A DNA stretch of 5,557 bases from Nitrospiraceae bacterium (GTDB taxonomy: Bacteria > Nitrospirota > Thermodesulfovibrionia > Thermodesulfovibrionales > Dissulfurispiraceae): positions 1 to 5,557 of the forward strand of contig PMYY01000047.1 of assembly GCA_003170655.1 (NCBI GenBank), given 5' to 3'. Positions 1 to 4,740 of the stretch are shown piece after piece. Position 1 is the stretch's first letter. The number at the start of each line of letters is the position of its first letter. Below the pieces are notes generated by a model. That model was not told where the DNA came from. It saw nothing but the letters and a program-made list of their open reading frames with translations, and made no database searches. The translations under genes and the position numbers were made by a program.

Positions 1-12
1 CAAATCTCATCG

Positions 13-168
13 CTAATGCTGTTTACCAGTGTAATATAGTTTATCTCTATCTTCTTGTATGGAGGACGGTGATTGATTGTTTTTAGAGCGTTCCATTCGT
101 TTGATCTGTTGACGAAGTTCTTTTAATTCATCCATAAGCTGCGCTTTCGTCTTCGTTTTATCGTCCAC
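13..168 (-). pseudogene. PAS-type sensor kinase leader fragment (51 aa)
   Basis: The minus strand has a GTG start at 168 with a GGAGG Shine-Dalgarno five bases upstream (174-178) and a TAG stop at 13-15. The 51-residue product is a charged amphipathic helix: KTKAQLMDELKELRQQIKRM (residues 6-25) is the kind of coiled coil that opens many PAS-containing histidine kinases, where it precedes the first PAS domain. Here the frame ends in a low-complexity Ser/Asn/Gln stretch and a stop, with no PAS or kinase domain. I infer a decayed 5' remnant of a sensor kinase that kept its translation signals. A genuine small coiled-coil protein is the alternative. No function is assigned beyond the resemblance. 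Confidence 0.55.
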
Positions 169-326
169 GCCTGCCTCCGCAAATGTGTACTCAACAAATC
201 ATCATACATGCACTCTGAAATTCTCGATGCCTTTGATATGAACCTTACAATCTACGTATAGGTCTTTAGTAAGTGAATTCTAATCAATCCATTATTTAAT
301 AAAGGCCTTACCGGGAGTTCCTATTG
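169..326. other. Intergenic stretch upstream of kinase leader
   Basis: AT-rich DNA that should hold the promoter of the minus-strand kinase leader. I see no convincing -35/-10 pair, no ORF worth calling and no RNA gene in it. Confidence 0.4.
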
Positions 327-403
327 TCAAAATGACCCCGTCGCTTCCCCCGACATTTTAGATGGCGACCCATCGCCCAGCTAAGCTAAATGGCGGCCCT
401 TCG
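327..403. repeat. Possible insertion-sequence end remnant with short repeats
   Basis: A segment starting TGTCAAAATGACCCC (from 327) and reaching CCCCCGACA (349-357) is bounded by TGTC and GACA. It is followed by two imperfect direct copies, TTAGATGGCGACCC (358-371) and CTAAATGGCGGCCC (387-400). Termini beginning TGT with several short repeats of TGACCCC type are characteristic of IS21-family elements, where they are transposase-binding sites. No transposase ORF is present in the window, so this would be a solo or eroded end. The assignment is tentative. Confidence 0.3.
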
Positions 404-413
404 ATATATAGCG

Positions 414-587
414 CTACCCCGGGCTGAAATCGAGCGGCAATGCAGGGGTGCAATATTCGTCCTGCATCACGTCTATTACTTCGCTAAGACGGTCCCTGTA
501 AAAATATCCCTTCTTCCAAGAATAATCAAACATGCCATGCACTTTCTTGTATCGTCCTTTTTTTCGACTTAATGGGGTATTTGACAT
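414..587 (-). CDS. Small hypothetical protein (57 aa)
   Basis: Open frame downstream of fur on the same strand. I chose the ATG at 587 (43 bases past the fur stop); a GTG at 644 overlapping the fur end would add 19 residues. Neither start has a strong Shine-Dalgarno. The product is basic at its N-terminus (RKKGRYKK, about residues 8-15), then aromatic-rich, with a short helix-like DRLSEVIDVMQDE segment, and it ends DFSPG. There is no signal peptide, membrane segment or motif I recognise. It lies between fur and the IS-end-like repeats, so it may be a fragment of a mobile-element gene or chance coding. Whether it is translated is uncertain. Confidence 0.3.
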   Translation of the reverse strand: MSNTPLSRKKGRYKKVHGMFDYSWKKGYFYRDRLSEVIDVMQDEYCTPALPLDFSPG

Positions 588-630
588 GGCGCAGGTATTA
601 CCGCATAAACGCAGCGCTTTCCGCGGCATT

Positions 631-1098
631 TCAGTATCCTTCACACTTCTTGCACAGTCCGTAAAATTGTACGAGATGATTCGTAATCCTAAAGTCGTAC
701 TTTCTTGAAAGCTCTAGCTCGATTCTTTTGAAAAATGTCTTTTCCTCTTTGACAAATTCCGAATAGTCGACAATACGTCCGCACCCGGTGCATACTAGAT
801 GGTGATGGTGTTTTGCCCCCTTGAAGCCTTCCGCAAGTTCGTATCTCGCCCTGCCATCTCCGAAATCAAACTTGGAAACCATCCCCATATTTATAAGCAG
901 CTCGAGGGTTCTGTATACCGTAGTCAATCCAATCTTTGGGTTTACAGAATGGACTTTAATATGTATGTCTTCCGCACTGAGGTGTTCATCGGTCTCCGAA
1001 AGCACATCTATTGTTGTTTCTCGCCCGGAAGTCATCTTGTGACCGAACTGCCTGAATTGCTTATTTAGCTCCATCTTATTTCTGATTTTATTATTCAT
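631..1098 (-). CDS. fur: Fur-family ferric uptake regulator
   Basis: Cytoplasmic, metal-dependent dimeric repressor of the Fur family, 155 residues, the usual length. The N-terminal winged helix covers about residues 10-90, with recognition helix TTVYRTLELL at 59-68. The C-terminal dimerisation and metal part starts at the His run H97-H100 and holds two zinc-type CxxC pairs, C103/C106 and C149/C152, plus the conserved D111 and H141. The ligand before the His run is Glu (YELAE, 86-90), as in Fur, where PerR has an Asp, so I prefer Fur to PerR. The ATG at 1098 lacks a Shine-Dalgarno; an alternative ATG at 1074 (MELNKQ) is possible and would leave the domain whole. A Fur box 22-40 bases upstream implies autoregulation. 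The gene looks intact, unlike its neighbours. Confidence 0.92.
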   Translation of the reverse strand: MNNKIRNKMELNKQFRQFGHKMTSGRETTIDVLSETDEHLSAEDIHIKVHSVNPKIGLTTVYRTLELLINMGMVSKFDFGDGRARYELAEGFKGAKHHHHLVCTGCGRIVDYSEFVKEEKTFFKRIELELSRKYDFRITNHLVQFYGLCKKCEGY

Positions 1099-1119
1099 AA
1101 TTATTTATATGGTCTAATT

Positions 1120-1138
1120 GCAAATGGTTATCATTGTC
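1120..1138 (-). promoter_or_regulatory. Fur box upstream of fur
   Basis: On the minus strand the 19 bases read GACAATGATAACCATTTGC, matching the classical GATAATGATAATCATTATC box at 15 of 19 positions by eye. It overlaps a TTGACA hexamer (1140-1135, minus strand) that could serve as the -35 element of the fur promoter; no good -10 is visible at the standard distance. The position fits repression of fur by its own product. Confidence 0.7.
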
Positions 1139-1307
1139 AATTTATTTTTATATGGATATCAATAAAGAACTGACATGTCAACTCTCCTGCAAAAAGCAGA
1201 TCAGAGTCATTAGGCAGTGAGCTCTCAGCGACATATCTCAGTATCGGAGTCTTAAACCATCCGAATATTTCGTCATAACTGTATCCAGAAGTCACAGCAG
1301 CGTGCAT
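1137..1307 (-). CDS. Small unrecognised ORF (56 aa), possible fragment
   Basis: Minus-strand frame with an ATG at 1307 and a TGA at 1137-1139. It stays open upstream to a stop near 1347. The product begins MHAAVTSGYSYDEIFGWFKT and continues with mixed, protein-like composition (PILRYVAESS, then DSDLLFAGEL), but I recognise no family. There is no Shine-Dalgarno before the ATG. Its 3' end runs into the Fur box, which argues against a functional gene placed here. It is best read as a possible gene fragment like its neighbours, or chance coding. Confidence 0.2.
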   Translation of the reverse strand: MHAAVTSGYSYDEIFGWFKTPILRYVAESSLPNDSDLLFAGELTCQFFIDIHIKIN

Positions 1308-1589
1308 TGATGTGGGAAAGGGGAAAGTGCGGGCCTGGTCAATAATCTATACGCCTCTGTTTCCCAGGCATATCTGACCACAGTGAGTAATCAAGCCGAG
1401 GTGAAGGGAAGAAAGGCGACGGGCCATAATCTGTGAGGATCACAACTCCGAATGCAGCAGAGGCAGGTCGACTTCCAGCAGAACCGAATTAGACGGATTT
1501 GCACCGCCATTGAGCCTGTTCCACTCTTTTTCCACTAATGTCCAAGACTGTAATACTGCTGAAGGGTGGCACCGTTCGCCGTCGGCCAA
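1308..1589. other. Unassigned stretch in the gene graveyard
   Basis: No frame on either strand gives a recognisable product. The longest minus-strand frame here (1440-1691) overlaps the phosphorylase fragment out of frame and looks like a shadow. The base composition is coding-like rather than AT-rich, so this is probably further decayed coding DNA. Confidence 0.35.
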
Positions 1590-1905
1590 GATGTATTGGC
1601 TAGATCCGCTGTGCGATCGTGATCTTGTAATTGGGAATAAACATGACCTCCAGCCGATGGCACACATGGTCCTTGTTAATAATTGCCGCAACTGGATTGA
1701 TCAGTTCGGCCATGGAATAGCCAGGGGCACCCTGCTGCTAAAGATAAAGGGGCGTAGAGTGATATCATTTGCAGGATATTCCTTGATGCCATTGCACAAG
1801 GTGATGATATGCAGTACCTTCAAATGTTGCCGTTTATATTCGTAAATCCGTTTTTGCCTCGACATTGAACATAGTTTCAGGATCGATACCGTTATTCCCT
1901 CTCAA
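1590..1905 (-). pseudogene. glgP: Glycogen phosphorylase internal fragment, frameshifted
   Basis: Glycogen/alpha-glucan phosphorylase (GT35) removes glucose-1-phosphate from glycogen using pyridoxal phosphate. Read on the minus strand this is an internal piece of its C-terminal catalytic half. The first block, NGIDPETMFNVEAK, matches the family's DPD(S/T)xFDVQVKRIHEYKRQ. A second frame gives YEYKRQHLKVLHIITLCNGI and ends FIFSS. A third reads APGYSMAELI, then the LxVxFxPNY block as RLEVMFIPNYKITIAQRI. The first shift is at the A5 run (T5 at 1851-1855, one extra base); the second is near 1728-1733 and looks like a one-base loss that restores the frame. A few residues are missing after MAELI, and a TAG lies at 1600-1602. 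Roughly 100 of over 800 residues remain, without the PLP-lysine region, so it is non-functional. Confidence 0.8.
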
Positions 1906-1939
1906 CGGAAATTCCTATCGTCGAGAAAACAATCATTTG

Positions 1940-2179
1940 TCATAGCCCACGATCCTCCATGAGTATTTTATTGGCATCACCGGTGTAATCAAGCACCATG
2001 TCCACCGCTGGCATAGGCGCCGGATAGGACTGGTAAAGCGTATAAGGGTCTTTTCTCACAAACGTGGTGTCTACCGGTTCAAATCCAGTCAGGTTGGCCC
2101 GTTCCTCCCATGAGACGTCATACATCCGGACATCCTTAAAACCACAGATCTCGTGCAGGATGAAATAGTAGTAGGATGC
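1940..2179 (-). pseudogene. Rhodanese (thiosulfate sulfurtransferase) C-terminal fragment
   Basis: Rhodaneses move sulfane sulfur through a catalytic Cys in a loop followed by (R)ASYxYF. The minus-strand frame here starts at exactly that point: ASYYYFILHEICGFKDVRMY is the helix and strand after the active-site loop, followed by DVSWEE, equivalent to the usual DGSWxEW. About 45 further residues lead to a TGA at 1940-1942. The catalytic Cys and everything before it are missing because the similarity ends at about 2180, where plus-strand transporter DNA begins. A nominal TTG start at 2185 lies in the foreign sequence and has no support as a true start. The piece is therefore inactive. The tail is longer than a minimal rhodanese domain and may be its natural end. 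Confidence 0.75.
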
Positions 2180-2180
2180 G

Positions 2181-2480
2181 ACCAAGATTGCCGGAATTCC
2201 GGAGGTGCGGGGTGTTCACGATGTGCATATATGGTCTATCGGGCATGGAATTCCCGCCTTTTCAGGGCACGTTCAAGTCCCTGATCAGAAGATCGGCGAG
2301 ACAGATACCATAAGAAAGAATATCGAACGCCTGCTTTCAGATGAAGGAATAAAGCATGCCGTGATACAGATGGATTGTGCGGATTGCTGCAATAGTGGAC
2401 ACTATTGCAATGTGAACGCTGTGAATAGTCATTTGACTCACAGTCATCAGAATGAAGCAAAAGAATCCCGGCATCAATAG
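2181..2480 (+). pseudogene. Cation diffusion facilitator C-terminal domain fragment
   Basis: CDF transporters (CzcD/ZitB/FieF type) export Zn, Co, Cd or Fe across the inner membrane by proton antiport. This frame carries only their cytoplasmic dimerisation domain: KIAGIPEVRGVHDVHIWSIG fits the IPGVxxVHDLHVW signature, followed by HVQVPD, an amphipathic helix, and the final strand HAVIQMD. The six-helix membrane domain is absent; an in-frame TAG at 2172-2174 lies just upstream. A GTG at 2205 could in principle start a 91-residue protein but has no spaced Shine-Dalgarno. The tail is notable: DCADCCNSGHYC and then HLTHSHQ form a Cys/His-rich segment suited to metal binding. It is most likely a truncated pseudogene; a free-standing domain is less likely. 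Confidence 0.8.
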
Positions 2481-2490
2481 ATGCAATAAA

Positions 2491-2506
2491 TGCACTTTAA
2501 CGTGCA
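2491..2506. promoter_or_regulatory. 16-base palindrome, possible activator site
   Basis: TGCACTTTAACGTGCA is a perfect inverted repeat except for one T/C pair beside the central TTAA. It lies 128 bases before the -24 element of the sigma-54 promoter, a normal distance for an enhancer-binding protein. There is no T-run, so it is not an obvious terminator for the transporter fragment. A single copy is weak evidence. Confidence 0.25.
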
Positions 2507-2633
2507 AGATTTGCAGTTCTTGTATATAAACGTATCTATATGAGTTGATATGTTTAATTCTAGACACAATGTAACACTTAATATATCAGGATGTTATGAG
2601 ACATTTGCATCAATATATCATTTATAGTTTATA

Positions 2634-2650
2634 TTGGCATACGTATTGCT
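2634..2650 (+). promoter_or_regulatory. Sigma-54 (-24/-12) promoter
   Basis: TTGGCATACGTATTGCT matches the RpoN consensus YTGGCACGRNNNTTGCW, with the invariant GG (2636-2637) and GC (2648-2649) separated by exactly 10 bases. Differences from the consensus lie only in the CGR part of the -24 block. Transcription would begin near 2660, giving a leader of about 30 bases before the ATG at 2691. AT-rich DNA upstream leaves room for an activator. No comparable sigma-70 pair is visible. Confidence 0.65.
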
Positions 2651-2690
2651 CCTTCCTTTGTGTCTTCAAGAAAGAAAGGAGGTGAGCAGC

Positions 2691-3074
2691 ATGAAGAAGT
2701 TTCTTATTCTGACGTTTGTATTGGCAGCTGTTTTGGCAATGGCCGCAACATCATTTGCATGGGGTCGCGGCGGTTGTGATTGCTACGGGTATGGTCCGGG
2801 TTATGCGTCTGCCAGCTACACGCCGGAGCAGGCACAGAAGGTTGACGCGTTTCAGCAGTCGGTCCAGCCGTTGCAGCAGCGGATGGTCCAGCTCAGAAAC
2901 GAGCTGTGGACAATGCGCAGCCAGCAAAGTCCTGACTGGAATGCAATTAATACGAAACAGAAAGAGATGGTCGACCTGAGGACCCAGATTCAGAAACAGG
3001 CTGTCGACAGTGGTGTTGCAAGCTACGGCTATGGCTATGGCTATGGTCGGGGACGCGGCATGGGTCGCTGGTAA
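2691..3074 (+). CDS. Spy/CpxP/ZraP-like periplasmic stress protein
   Basis: Exported 127-residue protein resembling the LTxxQ / heavy-metal-resistance family (Spy, CpxP, ZraP), small helical periplasmic chaperones or metal sensors. The start at 2691 is fixed by the strong Shine-Dalgarno AAAGGAGGTGA. Residues 1-23 form a signal peptide (KK, hydrophobic core, TSFA cleavage before W24). The mature N-terminus is Gly/Tyr-rich with a CDC pair (C29, C31). A helical core follows: YTPEQAQKV (43-51), the Gln-rich helix at 54-76, then a second helix at about 82-103. The C-terminus (111-127) is a GY/GR repeat ending GMGRW, encoded by TAYGGY hexamers. The helical core is family-typical; the Gly-rich ends vary. 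It heads the cluster and lies directly behind a sigma-54 promoter, as zraP does in E. coli. The metal role is inferred from family and context. Confidence 0.75.
   Translation: MKKFLILTFVLAAVLAMAATSFAWGRGGCDCYGYGPGYASASYTPEQAQKVDAFQQSVQPLQQRMVQLRNELWTMRSQQSPDWNAINTKQKEMVDLRTQIQKQAVDSGVASYGYGYGYGRGRGMGRW
3024..3047 (+). repeat. Four tandem TAYGGY hexamers
   Basis: TACGGC, TATGGC, TATGGC and TATGGT follow each other in frame and encode the YGYGYGYG part of the Spy-like protein's tail. Such an in-frame hexamer array can change length by slippage without breaking the frame. Confidence 0.8.
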
Positions 3075-3114
3075 GCACTAAGCTAGTAAAGAACAGTGCG
3101 AGGATTACGGAGAA

Positions 3115-3143
3115 GGCGACCGGCGAAAGTTGCACCGGTCGCC
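3115..3143 (+). promoter_or_regulatory. Perfect 9-bp hairpin touching the next start codon
   Basis: GGCGACCGG (3115-3123) and CCGGTCGCC (3135-3143) form a perfect GC-rich stem with an 11-base loop. No T-run follows, so it is a poor intrinsic terminator. It ends two bases before the ATG at 3146 and covers the place where a ribosome-binding site should be. Possible roles are translational control, transcript processing, or stabilising the upstream spy-like message. Confidence 0.55.
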
Positions 3144-3145
3144 GA

Positions 3146-3569
3146 ATGGACACGATGAATAGACTGAACCTGATACCGGCAATAATGTTTTTCCTTATCA
3201 TCTCCTGCGTTGTTGCGGTCGCTGAAGAGATGGAGGGCTACGATGAAAACACCGAATTGAGGCTTGTCGGGCGCGTCGTGTCAGTCAGCGACGCCATGCG
3301 CGGCCCTGTCATCGTAGCCGTGAAAACCACTGACCGGCTGTATGAACTTTATACCGGACCATCGTGGTTCTGGAACAGCTCACAGTCAGGCATTACGGCA
3401 GACACGTTAGTAGAGGTGACCGGTTCAAAAATGATCGGCCGAGACGGCAGTATGCGTATTATCTGTCGGTAAATTAAGAACCTGGAGAACAGGGCAGGTC
3501 ATTACGTTCAGGGACGGTACGCTGGCTCCTGTCTGGCGCGGAGGTAGGCGCGGCGGACCGCGCAGGTAA
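3146..3569 (+). pseudogene. Exported GPSW-motif protein, frameshifted near its end
   Basis: Exported protein related to the next gene; I know no established function. As it stands the frame stops at 3470-3472 after 108 residues. Residues 5-26 are a signal peptide; IISC (18-21) also fits a lipobox, so it may be a lipoprotein. A beta-rich domain follows: VGRVVSVSD (41-49), VIVAVKT (55-61), the TGPSW motif (70-74), and LVEVTGSKM (88-96). In the +1 frame the sequence continues from about 3462 as GQVITFRDGTLAPVWRGGRR to a TAA at 3567-3569. This matches the downstream paralogue's DQVLVLRDANGVPVWAGWRR, so one extra base near 3461-3466 has removed the conserved tail. Restored length is about 140 residues. 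Neither ATG (3146 or 3155) has a Shine-Dalgarno, and a hairpin sits in front. It could still make a shortened protein. Confidence 0.7.
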
Positions 3570-3631
3570 AAAAATCAGCGGAGTGGGATGTGATCCGCAA
3601 AGGATTCCATATCCAGCTCAAGGAGGTAAAC

Positions 3632-4096
3632 ATGATACAAAAGAGAATTAGTATCATAGTGTGCGCAGCACTGGCTGCGCTGTTTCTGACGGCAACATTT
3701 GCCGCTGCCCAGCCATGGAAGGACTGGCGTGGCAGCGGCGGCTGGGGTCCTGGGTCTCAGTACAATAGAATTTATAACCCTGCCACGGTGGATACCGTAA
3801 GCGGCGAGGTCGTCGAAATCCAGGCTGTGGTGCCGCAGAAGGGAATGTATTCAGGTGTGCAGGTCATACTGAAGACCGACAAGGAAACGATCCCTGTTCA
3901 TCTCGGACCGTCGTGGTATATCGAGCGCCTCGATATGAAGATATTGAAAGGCGATAATATTGAGGTCAAGGGATCACGGGTTACCTTCGCCGGCAAACCG
4001 GCTATAATTGCCGGGGAATTAAAAAAGGGTGATCAGGTTCTGGTATTGAGGGATGCCAATGGGGTCCCTGTCTGGGCTGGCTGGAGAAGGAGATAG
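3632..4096 (+). CDS. Exported GPSW-motif protein, intact paralogue
   Basis: A 154-residue exported protein; the start at 3632 is set by AAGGAGG five bases upstream. The signal peptide is residues 1-26 (hydrophobic core, AAA before Q27). A Trp/Gly-rich linker (28-45) precedes a compact beta-rich domain: VSGEVVEIQ (56-64), GVQVILKTDKETIPVHLGPS (75-94) with the LGPSW motif at 91-95, then NIEVKGSRVTFAGKPAIIAG (109-128), and a conserved tail with VLRD (138-141) and PVWAGWRRR (146-154). The pattern of short strands could be an OB-like barrel, but that is only an impression. The preceding gene shares the same order of motifs, so the two look like a tandem duplication. It belongs to the cluster headed by the Spy-like protein, 62 bases after the paralogue's restored stop. 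A periplasmic metal or envelope-stress role is inferred from company only. Confidence 0.8.
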   Translation: MIQKRISIIVCAALAALFLTATFAAAQPWKDWRGSGGWGPGSQYNRIYNPATVDTVSGEVVEIQAVVPQKGMYSGVQVILKTDKETIPVHLGPSWYIERLDMKILKGDNIEVKGSRVTFAGKPAIIAGELKKGDQVLVLRDANGVPVWAGWRRR

Positions 4097-4100
4097 TTGG

Positions 4101-4137
4101 TCTGTTCGCCGCCGTTCACACAGCGGCGGCGAACAGA
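4101..4137 (+). terminator. Perfect 14-bp hairpin ending the exported-protein cluster
   Basis: TCTGTTCGCCGCCG (4101-4114) pairs without mismatch with CGGCGGCGAACAGA (4124-4137) around a 9-base loop, starting four bases after the stop codon. It lacks a T-run on either strand, so termination may be inefficient; protection of the mRNA 3' end is an alternative. Confidence 0.6.
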
Positions 4138-4172
4138 GATTCCGCAAAAGATAGTTATATATTGGGGTTTAA

Positions 4173-4430
4173 ATGAGAGCGAATTTGTGACAGCGGGAAA
4201 AAACGGCAGGCTGTTTTTATCATTTCTGAAGCTTGGGTTGACGGCCTTCGGCGGTCCTGCCATGGTTGCATATATCAAAGAGATGGCGGTGGCCAGCCAC
4301 AAGTGGCTTGATGATGAAACCTTCAAAAACGGTGTAGTGCTCAGCCAGACAGTGCCTGGTGCAACTGCCATGCAAACAGCCGCATATTTTGGATGATGCG
4401 CCACGGGTCTCGATTAGCCGGAAGAAAAGC
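4173..4430 (+). pseudogene. chrA: Chromate transporter N-terminal fragment
   Basis: ChrA (CHR family) is an inner-membrane protein that exports chromate, about 400 residues or two half-size subunits. Only the N-terminus is here: LFLSFLKLGLTAFGGPAMVA carries the signature TAFGGP in the first membrane segment, followed by KWLDDETF and QTVPGATAMQTAAYFG. The frame hits TGA at 4394-4396. In the next frame MRH-GSRLAG resembles the family's LRxRGLAG, so a frameshift at the stop is likely and similarity runs to about 4425 before ending. The start is also damaged: ATGAGAGCGAATTTG at 4173 would read M-S-E-F-V-T if two bases (AG) were removed, while a GTG at 4187 is the only in-frame start. More than 80 percent of the protein is missing, so it cannot transport. 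Confidence 0.8.
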
Positions 4431-4725
4431 TTGCGCAAAGATCTATGTAACATAACTACTGCCTCTGAGTAGTTAGTGAGAATCTGATTTCTGCAACTGT
4501 ATGCCGGTACGATTGAAATTACTCGCCGCTCACTTTGCAAACTCCTTCTAATACTCCTCGTTATCAGAACTGTGCAGTAAAGGATAGTTTGTTGCAACAA
4601 TTGCTGAGAATACTACAAAATACGTCTATATTGAGCCCTCCATGTTTTTTTGTTCTTCCCATAACTGCTACACCAAATCAGGTTTTTTGGACAAGAGTGA
4701 GGGAATATATTTGATGCGCTAACGC
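4431..4725. other. Stretch without a recognisable gene
   Basis: All frames are broken by frequent stops. The longest minus-strand frame (4220-4600) is a shadow of the chrA fragment. A minus-strand ATG near 4670 opens a basic MGRTKKHGGLNID peptide of about 32 residues that I cannot assign. The promoter of the following oxidoreductase should lie here, but I see no clear -35/-10 pair. Confidence 0.4.
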
Positions 4726-4740
4726 AAAAGGAGATGATTT

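Noticed and set aside
799..1068. Plus-strand open frames across fur
   Set aside because: They are antisense to a clear Fur coding sequence and have no ribosome-binding site or motif.
631..1098. PerR instead of Fur
   Set aside because: The ligand position before the His run is Glu rather than the PerR Asp, and the upstream operator resembles a Fur box; sequence alone cannot fully exclude PerR-like behaviour.
1440..1691. Minus-strand open frame of 83 codons
   Set aside because: Its first part overlaps the phosphorylase fragment in the wrong frame and the remainder shows no family features or start signal.
1510..1845. Plus-strand open frame of 111 codons
   Set aside because: It lies opposite the glycogen phosphorylase fragment and gives no recognisable protein; it is an antisense shadow.
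3024..3047. Tandem hexamers considered as a CRISPR or satellite array
   Set aside because: The units are six bases, contiguous and in frame, with no spacers; they simply encode Tyr-Gly repeats.
2947..3201. Minus-strand open frame across the Spy-like gene end
   Set aside because: It is antisense to the Gly-Tyr-rich tail; the Ser/His/Arg repeats are the reverse reading of those codons.
4501..4524. Apparent second copy of the oxidoreductase start (ATGCCGGTAC also at 4741)
   Set aside because: Only about 10-11 bases match exactly, flanks differ and the frame stops quickly; a repeat of this length is expected by chance in a window of this size.
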